A stretch of DNA of 64,000 nucleotides, from assembly GCA_000283575.1 (NCBI GenBank), contig AP012044.1, positions 2,480,001 through 2,544,000 on the forward strand, written 5' to 3'. The notes beneath the pieces were generated by a model, which saw only the letters and a list, made by a program, of their open reading frames with translations, was not told the DNA's origin and searched no databases. Of this stretch, positions 52,095 through 61,419 are shown piece by piece; position 1 is the stretch's first letter; the number at the start of each line of letters is the position of its first letter. The stretch is from Oscillibacter valericigenes Sjm18-20 (GTDB lineage: Bacteria > Bacillota > Clostridia > Oscillospirales > Oscillospiraceae). The translations under genes were made by a program, and so were the position numbers.

Positions 52095-52138
52095 AAAGTG
52101 CGGTTGATGTCGTGCTTTTGATTTTAAGGAGGTAAAAA

Positions 52139-54331
52139 ATGAAAAAGGCAATTTCGCTGTTGCTGGCCGCAGTCATGGCTATGTCTCTGACCACGGTCAG
52201 TCTCGCCACGGACACCACCACCACTGTGGATAAGGGCGACATCGTGGTGCTGTACACCAACGACGTCCACTGCGGCGTGGACGACAACATCGGCTATGCG
52301 GGCCTTGCGGCCTACAAGGCCGAAATGAAAAAAGCCACCGACTATGTGACTCTGGCCGATGTGGGCGATGCCGTACAGGGCGCGGCTCTGGGCACGCTGT
52401 CCAAAGGCGAGTACATTGTGGACATCATGAATCAGATGGGTTATGATGTAGCCGTTCCCGGCAACCATGAATTTGACTTCGGTATGGACCAGTTCATGAA
52501 TCTGTCCAAGGAGATGAACTGCGGCTATATCTGCTGCAATTTCATGGACCTTCGGACCAACAAGCCCGTATTTGACGCCTATAAGATCATCACCTACGGC
52601 GATACCAAAGTGGCCTATGTGGGCATCGATACTCCCGAGTCCATCACCAAATCCACCCCCACTTACTTTCAGGATAATTCCGGCAAGTATATTTACGGCT
52701 TCTGTAACGGCAACAACGGTGCGGAGCTGTACAGCGCCGTGCAGTCCGCCGTGGATGCCGCCAAGACCGCGGGTGCCAACTATGTCATCGCCGTGGGCCA
52801 CTGCGGCACTGACGAGCAGAGTTCTCCCTGGCGTTCCACCGATATCATTGCCAACGTCTCCGGCCTGACCGCCTTCCTGGACGGCCATTCCCACAGTACC
52901 ATTCCCTCTCAGAAGGTCTCCGACAAGGACGGCAAAACCGTTCTTCTGACCTCCACTGGCACCAAGCTGGCCGCCATCGGCAAGCTGGTCCTGAAGTCCA
53001 GCGGTGCCGTCACCACAGAGCTGGTCACGAATTACGCCGCCAAGGATCCCTCCATGGACACCTTTGTCAAGGGTATTCAGTCCAAAAATGAGGCCCTTTT
53101 GAATAAGGTCGTGGCCAAGACCTCCGTTGACCTCACCACCATGGAATCCGACGGAAAAACCCGCGCCATCCGCAATCAGGAAACCAACCTGGGCGATCTG
53201 GTGGCCGACGCTTACCGCGACGCCTCAGGTGCCGATATCGCCATCGTCAACGGCGGCGGCATCCGGGCCGACATCAAGGCCGGCAACATCACCTATGGAC
53301 AGATCATCGCCGTTCACCCCTTTGGCAACGAGCTCCGGATGGTAGAAGCCACCGGCCAGCAGATTTTGGACGCGCTGGAAATGGCCGCCCGCAACGCTCC
53401 CGATGAAAACGGCGGTTTCCTTCAGGTCTCCGGCCTGACCTACACCATTGACATCTCCGTCCCCTCTACCGTCAAAATTGACGAGAATAAGATGTTCGTC
53501 TCCGTCACCGGCGCGCGCCGTGTCAAGGACGTCAAGGTCGGCGGCGCAGACATCGTGGCCACCAAGACCTATAAGCTGGCCTCTCACAACTACATGCTGG
53601 AGAGCGCGGGCGACGGCCTGAACATGTTCCAGGAGGATAAGACCCTTACCGTTCCCTCCATGTTGGATAACGAAATTCTTATCAATTATATCACCGGTAC
53701 GCTGAAAGGAACAGTCCCCTCTGAATACGCAAAGGCCCAGGGCCGTATCACCATCACCGGTACAGCTATGCCCTACACCGACGTGGCCTCCAACGCCTAT
53801 TACTATGATGCTGTCCTTTTCTCCGAGGAGAACAGCCTGATCCCCGGAACCAGCGCCACCACCTTCAGTCCCAATGTCACCATGACTCGCGGCGATGTGG
53901 TTCTGGCTCTGTGGAATCTGGCCGGCAAGCCCTCCGCCAAGGCGACTCCAGCCTTTACCGACGTAGATTTCACCACCGATTTGGGCAAGGCCGTAGCTTG
54001 GGCCAATGAGAACGGCATCGTCAACGGCAAGACGGAGTCCACCTTCGTCTCCAGCGACTCCGTGAGCCGTCAGCAGTTCTCCGCGTTTATGTTCCGTTAT
54101 GCGGAGGCTCTGGGCTACAATGTCAGCAGCGGTGGCAGTCTGGGCGCATTCACCGACGCCAGTCAGGTCTCTTCCTACGCCACAAAGGCACTGGTCTGGG
54201 CCAACGCCAATGGTCTGGTAAACGGTTACAGCGACAACACGCTTCGTCCTTTCGGCACCGCCACCCGCGGTCAGTCCGCAGCGATCATCTATCGCTTTGC
54301 CTCCACGCTGACCGCATCCAAAGCCGCCTGA
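52139..54331 (+). CDS. SLH-anchored 5'-nucleotidase (UshA family)
   Basis: 730 residues. A signal peptide MKKAISLLLAAVMAMSLTTV is followed by a calcineurin-like domain (VVLYTNDVHCGVDD, VPGNHEFDFGMDQF, DGHSHS) and a 5_nucleotid_C domain (TNLGDLVADAYRDASGADI). From ~545 come two to three SLH repeats (YYDAVLFSEENSLIPGTS, AVAWANENGIVNGKTESTF, ALVWANANGLVNGYSDNTL). It hydrolyses extracellular nucleotides or UDP-sugars while attached to pyruvylated wall polymer. Confidence 0.95.
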   Translation: MKKAISLLLAAVMAMSLTTVSLATDTTTTVDKGDIVVLYTNDVHCGVDDNIGYAGLAAYKAEMKKATDYVTLADVGDAVQGAALGTLSKGEYIVDIMNQMGYDVAVPGNHEFDFGMDQFMNLSKEMNCGYICCNFMDLRTNKPVFDAYKIITYGDTKVAYVGIDTPESITKSTPTYFQDNSGKYIYGFCNGNNGAELYSAVQSAVDAAKTAGANYVIAVGHCGTDEQSSPWRSTDIIANVSGLTAFLDGHSHSTIPSQKVSDKDGKTVLLTSTGTKLAAIGKLVLKSSGAVTTELVTNYAAKDPSMDTFVKGIQSKNEALLNKVVAKTSVDLTTMESDGKTRAIRNQETNLGDLVADAYRDASGADIAIVNGGGIRADIKAGNITYGQIIAVHPFGNELRMVEATGQQILDALEMAARNAPDENGGFLQVSGLTYTIDISVPSTVKIDENKMFVSVTGARRVKDVKVGGADIVATKTYKLASHNYMLESAGDGLNMFQEDKTLTVPSMLDNEILINYITGTLKGTVPSEYAKAQGRITITGTAMPYTDVASNAYYYDAVLFSEENSLIPGTSATTFSPNVTMTRGDVVLALWNLAGKPSAKATPAFTDVDFTTDLGKAVAWANENGIVNGKTESTFVSSDSVSRQQFSAFMFRYAEALGYNVSSGGSLGAFTDASQVSSYATKALVWANANGLVNGYSDNTLRPFGTATRGQSAAIIYRFASTLTASKAA

Positions 54332-54353
54332 GTTCAAAACATCCACTTTAGAA

Positions 54354-54400
54354 ACCCGCCGGTTTGATATATTCGAACCGGCGGGTCTCTTTTCCCTTAT
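54354..54400 (+). terminator. Terminator after the SLH nucleotidase
   Basis: acccgccggtt / aaccggcgggt with a 11-nt loop, followed by CTCTTTTCCC. Confidence 0.8.
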
Positions 54401-54416
54401 TGAACGCGCAATTTGA

Positions 54417-54455
54417 ACAGCGCGGCTCCCGGCTTAATGCCGGGAACCGCGCTGT
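54417..54455 (-). terminator. Terminator of the SASP gene
   Basis: acagcgcggctcccggc / gccgggaaccgcgctgt, 17 bp with one wobble, just past the stop on the minus strand. Confidence 0.75.
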
Positions 54456-54472
54456 CGTGTCCAGTGAAGAAG

Positions 54473-54670
54473 TTACAGGGACTTCTCGTAGGACTCGATC
54501 ATCTTCTTGACCATCTGGCCTCCGACAGAACCGGCCTCACGAGAGGTCAGATCGCCGTTGTAGCCTTCCTTCAGGTTGACGCCAACCTCGGAAGCGGCCT
54601 CCATCTTAAACTTATCCATGGCCGCGCGGGCCTCGGGCACGTTGATCTTGTTATTACTCTTGGTAGACAT
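54473..54670 (-). CDS. Small acid-soluble spore protein, alpha/beta type
   Basis: 65 residues: INVPEARAAMDKFKMEAASE, VGVNLKEGYNGDLTSREAGS, VGGQMVKKMIESYE. These are the DNA-binding helices and GPR cleavage region of alpha/beta SASPs. It coats spore DNA. AAGGAG lies 8 nt before the ATG at 54670. The gene shows that the organism is a spore former or a recent descendant of one. Confidence 0.97.
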   Translation of the reverse strand: MSTKSNNKINVPEARAAMDKFKMEAASEVGVNLKEGYNGDLTSREAGSVGGQMVKKMIESYEKSL

Positions 54671-55081
54671 AATTATTTCTCCTTTTCTCAATTCGAACTT
54701 GTTTCATTTGTGGGTTTTCTGGGTATCGCAAGCATAGTTTGACTCGAAAAGTTGAGAATATGCCGGATTTTTGTCGGTAAAATTTTGAAATAACAAAGAA
54801 GTTACTTGCAGTGCTGTTACAATCATTCAGGTAATCCGTACCGTACGCGGCTTCTTCATCCTATATGCTCCCGGTGCTTTTAGAAACAATTTCATCAAAA
54901 TTTTTAGATTTTTTATAGACCACTTCGCATTTTTGCCTGTCCGTGGTATAATAACCGCAGATTTGCTTTTCTATGAATTTTATTGTTCCGTTTTCATCCG
55001 TTTATCCGATTCTAAACGCTTTAACCCCGGAGTACCGCTCCGGTGAGGGGCTCCCACCCAAATGTACGAAGGAGGTGCAGC
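54671..55081. other. Intergenic region upstream of the YesN operon with its promoter
   Basis: 411 bp, AT-rich, no gene supported. TTCGCA (54924-54929), 17 nt, TATAAT (54947-54952) is the best promoter for the downstream two-component operon. The left part should hold the SASP promoter. Confidence 0.6.
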
Positions 55082-56680
55082 ATGATTCGAGTCATCGTTG
55101 CGGACGACGAAGAAAAAGTTTGCCAGCTGATCTGCCAACTGATCGACTGGGATGCTCTGGAGATGGAGCTGGTAGGAACTGCTTCCAACGGAATTGAGGT
55201 ACTTCGGCTCATTCAGGAAAAGAAGCCGGACCTGATTCTCTCGGACATCCGGATGCCCGGATGCAATGGACTTGAGCTGATGAAGCAGGCCCGAGAATCC
55301 GATCCGGATCTGGAGTTCATCATTATCAGCGGTTATTCCAGCTTTGAATATGCCCAGACCGCCATTCAATACGGTGTGCAGGATTATATTCTCAAGCCCG
55401 TGAACCGGCAGCTACTAAACGCCACGCTGCAAAAGGTTCGCAAACGGTATCTGGAAAAGCATCCAGACAATTCCGATTCGGATGGCGCACAAGCCGATCT
55501 GCTGAAAATGATCTGGTTTGATTTGGAAAACGGCGGTATTCCCGCCGCGCTGCCAAAGGTTAATGAAAAATATTACGCCCATTTTCAGCCGGGCATTTTT
55601 CAGGTCTTTTGCATCCAGGAATCCTTTAAGGATTTCCAAACCATCGGGATTCCTTACGCGCAGTCGGTCTTTGACCTGCTTTTCCCTCTGGCGGAATCCA
55701 GCACGGAAGAGCTGATCCGTCCTCTCTGCTACGAATGCAACATGATTGCACGAGGCCGTCAGATTTTTGGCCTTCTGAACTATGCGCCACAGAACCGTGA
55801 GCAGCTCCAGATGGCGCTGACCCGGGTTGTCAAGGGACTGTGCATGGAGATCCACGCCTTTGAGCGCATTGAGCTGTTTCTCAGTGTCAGTGGAGGTTCG
55901 GCATCCATCGCTCAACTGGGCGAATGCCGGGAGCAGGCGCAGCGTGCCATGGAACAGCGGCTTCTTTTGGCAAAGCCCCCCGTTTTCCTGTGCGAGGCCC
56001 CGGAAAGCGACGGCGCGGACAACGAAAGCCTATACCATGCGTTCAGCACAGCGGCGCAGGAGAGCATCGCGCTGCAAAGCGAGGACCAGCTTCGTTCCGC
56101 AGTCCGGCATCTGGAAGAAAGTGTTCTGAAAAGCGGCATGTCCGGGCATCGGATTCTCCACATCGTCAAGGCCGCATATCACCTCTTTCTCCTGTCCGGC
56201 CTCTTTCAAAGCGAGTCCCATTTTCTTCCCACCGGAGAGCGCGAGACTTGTTTCAATGACCAGTCCGACCTGTGCGGACGGGTGGAGCATCTCTTTCGCC
56301 TGCTGGAAGTTAGCTGTCTACGCGATCTGCGCGAGGCCGGGAAGTGGAGCAAGCGGGAAAAGGTTCGCCCTGTCAACGAGGCAAAGCGTTATATCTCCGA
56401 GCACTATGCCGAACCTCTGAATCTGGACGGAATCTGCTCCCATGTGGGGCTCAGCCCCAATTATTTCAGCACACTGTTCCGCAAGGAGACAGGCAAAACT
56501 TTTCTGGAATATCTGCTGGAGATCCGCATCAATGCCGCCAAGAAGCTGCTACGGGAGACGAAGCAAACTATGGAAGCCGTGTGTGAGTCGGTGGGCATCC
56601 ACGACTACAAGCGGTTTTCCAAGGCTTTCAAAAAAGCCACGGGCGTCAGCCCCAAGGAATACCGGAATCTCTATTCCTGA
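55082..56680 (+). CDS. YesN-type response regulator (receiver plus AraC HTH)
   Basis: 532 residues. Receiver: VIVADDEEKVCQLICQLIDW, LILSDIRMPGCNGLEL with the acceptor Asp, IISGYSS, YILKPV. A ~270-residue middle region follows, then AraC HTH domains (AKRYISEHYAEPLNLDGICS, FRKETGKTFLEYLLEIRINA, SVGIHDYKRFSKAFKKATGV). GGAGG lies before the ATG at 55082. Such regulators control sugar uptake operons. The kinase gene follows 12 bp later. Confidence 0.96.
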   Translation: MIRVIVADDEEKVCQLICQLIDWDALEMELVGTASNGIEVLRLIQEKKPDLILSDIRMPGCNGLELMKQARESDPDLEFIIISGYSSFEYAQTAIQYGVQDYILKPVNRQLLNATLQKVRKRYLEKHPDNSDSDGAQADLLKMIWFDLENGGIPAALPKVNEKYYAHFQPGIFQVFCIQESFKDFQTIGIPYAQSVFDLLFPLAESSTEELIRPLCYECNMIARGRQIFGLLNYAPQNREQLQMALTRVVKGLCMEIHAFERIELFLSVSGGSASIAQLGECREQAQRAMEQRLLLAKPPVFLCEAPESDGADNESLYHAFSTAAQESIALQSEDQLRSAVRHLEESVLKSGMSGHRILHIVKAAYHLFLLSGLFQSESHFLPTGERETCFNDQSDLCGRVEHLFRLLEVSCLRDLREAGKWSKREKVRPVNEAKRYISEHYAEPLNLDGICSHVGLSPNYFSTLFRKETGKTFLEYLLEIRINAAKKLLRETKQTMEAVCESVGIHDYKRFSKAFKKATGVSPKEYRNLYS

Positions 56681-56692
56681 TGGAGGCTGGGA

Positions 56693-57682
56693 ATGAAAAA
56701 GCGTAAAAGACTGCTGGATACGCGCCTGCTGGCTTTCCGGGCCGCGTTTTTCACTTTGTTTCTCGCCCTGCTGGCTCTGGCGGCGACGGTTACCCGCCAC
56801 ACCCGCTGGTTTTTGCTGATCCTGCTGATCGCTTCGACGGCGGCGGTACTGCTCGTGCTGGAGCTTCTCCTTCTATGGAAACCCTATTTTGAGGAAACAA
56901 AGCGCCTGGGGCTGGCCACGTCCACACCGGAGCTGACCGACCTGCCATCGTCCAAATACTACTACAACAAGCAATGCCGCTATCTGGCCGAGCGGTTAAA
57001 CGCCATCCTGAAGACCAGCAATTCCTTTGAACTAAGCAAGCGGCAGGCACAGTATCAGGCCCTGCAAAACCAGATTAACCCCCACTTTCTCTACAACACT
57101 CTGGAGAGCATCCGCAGCGAGGCACTGATCTCAGGGCTCGGCAGTGTGGCGGATATGTGCGAGGCACTGGCCAATTTCTTCCGCTATACCATCAGCAATC
57201 AGGCGGACGTGGTGACCGTGGACGAGGAGTTGCAAAACATCAAAACCTATTTTTATATCCAACAATACCGCTTCGGCAGCCGGTTGACGCTGAAGATCGA
57301 ATACGAGGAGGATGATGTGGATACTCTGATCCGTTGCAAGCTCCCAAAGCTGACGCTTCAGCCCATTGTGGAAAATGCCATTATTCACGGGATTGAGCAA
57401 AAGCTGGGCAACGGAACCGTCACCATCAAGCTGATGATGACCCAGCGGTGTCTGCTGATCCGGATTTCGGACGACGGCGTGGGAATGGACCCGGAGATTC
57501 TGGAAAAGGTGAACCAGCGCATGGCGGGAAATGCTCCGCCGGGAAGCGGAAAAGGCGGCATCGCCATCGCTAACGTCAACAACCGTATTCGCCTCCTCTT
57601 CGGGGAGACTTACGGTGTGATCGTCTATTCCACTCTGGGCGTGGGAACCGACGTGGAGATTTCCCTGCCCCGCGCCATTTGA
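56693..57682 (+). CDS. YesM-type sensor histidine kinase without an extracellular sensor domain
   Basis: 329 residues. Two membrane helices (~15-65) with almost no loop between them, then the YesM kinase core: QINPHFLYNTLESIRSEALI (H-box), LQPIVENAIIHGIEQ (N-box), ISDDGVGMDPEIL. YesM kinases usually have a ~250-residue extracellular domain; here it is missing. Signal input may come from another protein, for instance the ABC-like protein encoded next. Confidence 0.93.
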   Translation: MKKRKRLLDTRLLAFRAAFFTLFLALLALAATVTRHTRWFLLILLIASTAAVLLVLELLLLWKPYFEETKRLGLATSTPELTDLPSSKYYYNKQCRYLAERLNAILKTSNSFELSKRQAQYQALQNQINPHFLYNTLESIRSEALISGLGSVADMCEALANFFRYTISNQADVVTVDEELQNIKTYFYIQQYRFGSRLTLKIEYEEDDVDTLIRCKLPKLTLQPIVENAIIHGIEQKLGNGTVTIKLMMTQRCLLIRISDDGVGMDPEILEKVNQRMAGNAPPGSGKGGIAIANVNNRIRLLFGETYGVIVYSTLGVGTDVEISLPRAI

Positions 57683-57700
57683 GCAGGCCGGGAGGCAGGT

Positions 57701-59167
57701 ATGAAAAAAGAAATCTTCCGGATGGACCACGTCCTCTACACGGAAAACGGACAGACCCACCTGAACGACCTGAGCATGCAGGTATTCGAGGGCGAGATTT
57801 ACGGCATCCTCCGTCTGGAGCGTCACGGAGGGGCAGAGCTGTTCAGGCTGATCGCAATGAACGAACCCATCCGAAACGGCTATGTATTTTTTCAGGATCA
57901 TCTGGTCAACACCCCCGGTTCTCATGCTGTCACCCGCAACAAGGTCGCTATTATCGACAGCACCAGCCGGTTGATCGACAGCCTCTCTCTGGCGGACAAT
58001 CTCTTCGTCATTCGGCCCGGTTTCCGCAAATTCTATATTCAGGAACGGGTGCTGGAGGCTCAGGCGGAACAGCTCTTCCGGCAGTATGATATCCACCTGC
58101 CCCGGGATCTGCTGGCAGGGCAGCTGAAAACCTATGACCGGCTGGTAATGGAGCTGCTGCGCGCCATGATCGCCGGGGAGCGCCTGGTGGTGCTGATCGA
58201 CATTCCCGATCTGCTTGGCAGCGAGGAGTTGGCGGTGTTTCACCGACTTCTGCGAAAAATGACGCAGGACGGCCAGACCTTTCTCTACGTCTACAACCAT
58301 CATGAGGCTCTGCGAAAAGTCTGCGATCGCATCGCCATTTTCAAAAAGGGCCGCATTGAAAAAGTAGTGGATCAGATTTCCGAGCTAAATCGACACGTCC
58401 GCGTGCTGGCTAAGCCCGCCTATGAGGAGTTGCTGCGGATAGGTCAGGCCGGCGAGTCCCGGCATCCCCGGGGAAAGCCCATTTTGCGGCTGGAAAATGT
58501 CTGCTGGGGGGGACTGGACCACTTCGACTTGGAAATCTGCTCCGGCGAAACTGTCCTTCTGATCGATCGCAACAACACAATTCTGGACGATCTCATGGGG
58601 CTTTTTGAAGATTTGAAGCAACATGTGCAAGTTCCCGGCGTCATTGCCTGCGGCAAAGAGCTGCGGGAATTGCGGCTGGGCGTGATGGAACGCGCACCCT
58701 CCCGCACGGGCCTCTTCCCGGATATGAGCGTTCTGGACAACCTCTGCTTCGCTCTGGGGGAGAAAATCCCTCGTATTTGGAGGAAACGGCGGCTTTTGAA
58801 CAGCGTGGCCAAGGAGTATTGGGATGAGCTTGGAGGGCTACTGGATGAAAAGCAGCTCTATGACCTGCATACGCAGGACCTGTATACGCTGGCCTACTAT
58901 CAGTATCTGATCGCCAAGGCTGATCTGGTGGTTTGCCTTCAGCCCATTTCCGGGCTGGACATGTATCTGCGGCCCCACACCCTCCGACTGATCTCCAAGC
59001 TGCGTGAAAATGGGATTCCCGTTCTGCTGCTCTCCACAGACCTTTACGACACGCTGTATGTGGCAGACCGCATTTTGTGGGTGGACGACGGGAAAATCGC
59101 GCTGGATAAGACGCCTGGAGAGCTTCAGGAGCTACGTCTTTTACAGGAAGACCTGTTCAACGACTGA
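57701..59167 (+). CDS. RbsA-like tandem ABC protein lacking Walker A motifs (pseudo-ATPase)
   Basis: 488 residues with the two-domain layout of sugar ABC ATPases (RbsA/MglA). Domain 1 begins FRMDHVLYTENGQTHLNDLS, but where GxxGxGKST should be it reads GILRLERHGGAELFRL. Its signature is replaced by LAGQLKTYDRLVMELLRAM and Walker B by LVVLIDIPDLLGSEE. Domain 2 has LLIDRNNTILDDLMG in the Walker A place. Both sites thus appear dead. It is the last gene of the YesN/YesM operon, with no permease or binding protein. Probably a regulatory adaptor; this is inference. Confidence 0.82.
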   Translation: MKKEIFRMDHVLYTENGQTHLNDLSMQVFEGEIYGILRLERHGGAELFRLIAMNEPIRNGYVFFQDHLVNTPGSHAVTRNKVAIIDSTSRLIDSLSLADNLFVIRPGFRKFYIQERVLEAQAEQLFRQYDIHLPRDLLAGQLKTYDRLVMELLRAMIAGERLVVLIDIPDLLGSEELAVFHRLLRKMTQDGQTFLYVYNHHEALRKVCDRIAIFKKGRIEKVVDQISELNRHVRVLAKPAYEELLRIGQAGESRHPRGKPILRLENVCWGGLDHFDLEICSGETVLLIDRNNTILDDLMGLFEDLKQHVQVPGVIACGKELRELRLGVMERAPSRTGLFPDMSVLDNLCFALGEKIPRIWRKRRLLNSVAKEYWDELGGLLDEKQLYDLHTQDLYTLAYYQYLIAKADLVVCLQPISGLDMYLRPHTLRLISKLRENGIPVLLLSTDLYDTLYVADRILWVDDGKIALDKTPGELQELRLLQEDLFND

Positions 59168-59187
59168 ATTTTCGAACACGAAATGGC

Positions 59188-59222
59188 AAAACCGCCGAAC
59201 CCATTCAGGGTCCGGCGGTTTT
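59188..59222. terminator. Bidirectional terminator between the YesN operon and xylB
   Basis: aaaaccgccg-a-accc and gggt-c-cggcggtttt form a 14-bp interrupted stem flanked by A and T runs, serving both convergent transcripts. Confidence 0.8.
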
Positions 59223-59240
59223 ATGCTTTTGGTCTTCGCT

Positions 59241-60707
59241 TCAAAACCAGTCCTTTATCGCGGGATACAGCTTTTGGAACCGCAGATACTGTTGCTGATA
59301 TTTTGCGGCCAGAGCCGGGTCCGGTTCGATAGTCTCCGTCACCCGCACGATGGCGTCGGCCGCCTCATCCACGGAAGCATATTCTCCGCAGGCCACCGCC
59401 GCCAGCATGGCAGCGCCCAGTCCGGGTCCCTCCTCCGAAGCCACCCGTTCCACCCGCAGGTTCAGGATGTTGGCGATCATCTTCCGCCACAGAGCGCTTC
59501 TGGCTCCTCCCCCGCAGATTCGGGTGCCGGTAAGGCGAATTCCAAGAGACTTGGCCACCTCAAAGGAATCCCGGATGCCAAAGGAGACTCCCTCCATGAT
59601 CGCCTGCGTCATATCCCGGCGGGTAGTATCCATGGACATACCAATGAACATGGCCCGAGCCCTCGGGTCGTTGTGGGGGGAGCGCTCCCCCATAAGGTAG
59701 GGAAGGAAAAACGTGGTATTCTCCCCCAGCCGCGCCTCCATTCCGGCCTGTTGCGCGGCGTAGTCCCTGGTGCCGATGATGGAATCCATCCACCACTGGT
59801 TACAGGAGGCCGCGCTGAGCATGCAGCCCATCAGGTAATACCGGCCGTCGGCATGAACAAAAGCGTGCAGGGCGTTGCGCCGGTCCACCCGGAAGCTTCG
59901 GCTGGAGATGAAAATGGTACCGCTGGTTCCCAGGGAGACATTGCACCGTCCCTCCCCTACCGTGCCGGTACCCACGGCGGCCGCGGCGTTGTCCCCCGCG
60001 CCCGCCGCCACGACACAGCCGGGACCGAGGCCCAACTCGGCGGCAACGGATGCTTTTACCGCGCCGGTAACCTGATAGCTGTCAAACAGGGTGGGAAGCC
60101 AGTTTGTCTCCACATCGCAGAGCCTCAGCATCTTCTCCGACCAGCATTTATGCTCCACATCCAGCAGCAGCGTTCCGGAGGCGTCGGAATAGTCCATGGA
60201 GTGTACGCCAGTGAGCTGATAGGCAATGTAGTCCTTAGGCAGCATGATCTTTGCGATGCGGGCGAAATTTTCCGGCTCCCGCTCCCGCACCCAAAGAAGC
60301 TTGGGCGCTGTGAAGCCGGTGAAGGCGATGTTGGCCGTGCAAGCCGAGAGGGTCTCCCGCCCCACCGTATTGTTGAGCCAGTCGGTCTGTTCCGCGGTTC
60401 TGCCGTCGTTCCACAAAATGGCAGGACGGATCACTTGGTCCTGCCCGTCCAGAATTACAAGCCCGTGCATCTGGCCGCCGAAGCTGATACCCGCCACCCG
60501 CTTTCCGTCGTATCCGGCCAGCAGGGCCTTCAAGCCGTCCTTAACTGCATTCCACCAGTCCTCGGGCCGCTGTTCCGACCAGCCGGAGTGGGGAAAGAAG
60601 ATCGGGTACTCTCGGGAGACCACGTTGCGGATGGTACCGTCTCCTGCCATCAGCAACAGCTTGACTGCCGAGGTACCCAGGTCAATTCCGATATAATCCA
60701 TACTCAT
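59241..60707 (-). CDS. xylB: Xylulokinase (FGGY family)
   Basis: 488 residues from MSMDYIGIDLGTSAVKLLLM. Further marks: GISFGGQMHGLVILD, WNDGRTAEQTDWL, SDASGTLLLDV and the ATP site GGGARSALWRKMIANIL. It phosphorylates D-xylulose; the FGGY family also takes other ketoses. AAAGGA lies 5 nt before this ATG; the ATG at 60701 is an alternative. It is the last gene of the sugar operon and starts 1 bp after the isomerase stop. Confidence 0.95.
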   Translation of the reverse strand: MSMDYIGIDLGTSAVKLLLMAGDGTIRNVVSREYPIFFPHSGWSEQRPEDWWNAVKDGLKALLAGYDGKRVAGISFGGQMHGLVILDGQDQVIRPAILWNDGRTAEQTDWLNNTVGRETLSACTANIAFTGFTAPKLLWVREREPENFARIAKIMLPKDYIAYQLTGVHSMDYSDASGTLLLDVEHKCWSEKMLRLCDVETNWLPTLFDSYQVTGAVKASVAAELGLGPGCVVAAGAGDNAAAAVGTGTVGEGRCNVSLGTSGTIFISSRSFRVDRRNALHAFVHADGRYYLMGCMLSAASCNQWWMDSIIGTRDYAAQQAGMEARLGENTTFFLPYLMGERSPHNDPRARAMFIGMSMDTTRRDMTQAIMEGVSFGIRDSFEVAKSLGIRLTGTRICGGGARSALWRKMIANILNLRVERVASEEGPGLGAAMLAAVACGEYASVDEAADAIVRVTETIEPDPALAAKYQQQYLRFQKLYPAIKDWF

Positions 60708-60708
60708 C

Positions 60709-61392
60709 TCAGTCCTTTGCGGGGGGATACTCGTTGCACAGCAGCCGATAGGGCGGCTCATCCTCCTCGATTTTGGGGAAGCGGCCCACCTTCTCATAAA
60801 AGCGATTATCGGTGTTGTCGTCGTTGCACATGGACACCTCGCCGATGAGAATGTCGCCGGTGCCGGGAACCGTGTCAAAATCGTGGTACTGATGGGGCCA
60901 CAGCGTAATGCTCTCACCGGGCTTCAACTCCACGCCGGTTCCGGCCGGAACCGGATAGGAACGGCCGTCCCTGTTGACCAGTACGTCCCCGTCGGACCGG
61001 GAGCCGTCTCCGGCGTCGTTATAGACATGGATAACCATGGTGCCGCCGCCGCGGTTGATGATGTCCTCGCTCTTTTTCCAGTGGAAGTGGCAGGGAAACC
61101 TCTGGCCCTCCTTGAGCATAATGAGCTTTTCGGCATAGACCTTCTTATATTTCGGGTTATTCTGGTTACCGTTGCGCAGGGTGATGAGGGCAAAACCCAC
61201 CCGGTCAAAATCCTCCAGACCGCAGTCCGTGATGTCCCATCCCAGCTGGTTGTCCCGGATCTCGTCGTATTCGTGGCCCTTGTCGGCCCAGTCCGCGGGG
61301 GTCCATTTGCAAAACGGCGGCAGCTCTACTCTGTGCTTCGCCAGCAGCGCCTCCATATCCCGGATGCACTGGTTGATTTTTGAACGTTTCAT
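60709..61392 (-). CDS. D-lyxose isomerase family cupin
   Basis: 227 residues. Cupin metal motif FPCHFHWKKSEDIINRGGGT and distal LWPHQYHDFDT. WDITDCGLEDFDRVGFALIT is characteristic of the D-lyxose/D-mannose isomerase family (PF07385). It should convert D-lyxose to D-xylulose, which the following xylulokinase would phosphorylate. This gives a short two-step entry to the pentose phosphate pathway. Confidence 0.9.
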   Translation of the reverse strand: MKRSKINQCIRDMEALLAKHRVELPPFCKWTPADWADKGHEYDEIRDNQLGWDITDCGLEDFDRVGFALITLRNGNQNNPKYKKVYAEKLIMLKEGQRFPCHFHWKKSEDIINRGGGTMVIHVYNDAGDGSRSDGDVLVNRDGRSYPVPAGTGVELKPGESITLWPHQYHDFDTVPGTGDILIGEVSMCNDDNTDNRFYEKVGRFPKIEEDEPPYRLLCNEYPPAKD

Positions 61393-61419
61393 GTTGTCTC
61401 TCCTTCTTCCGCGGATGGG

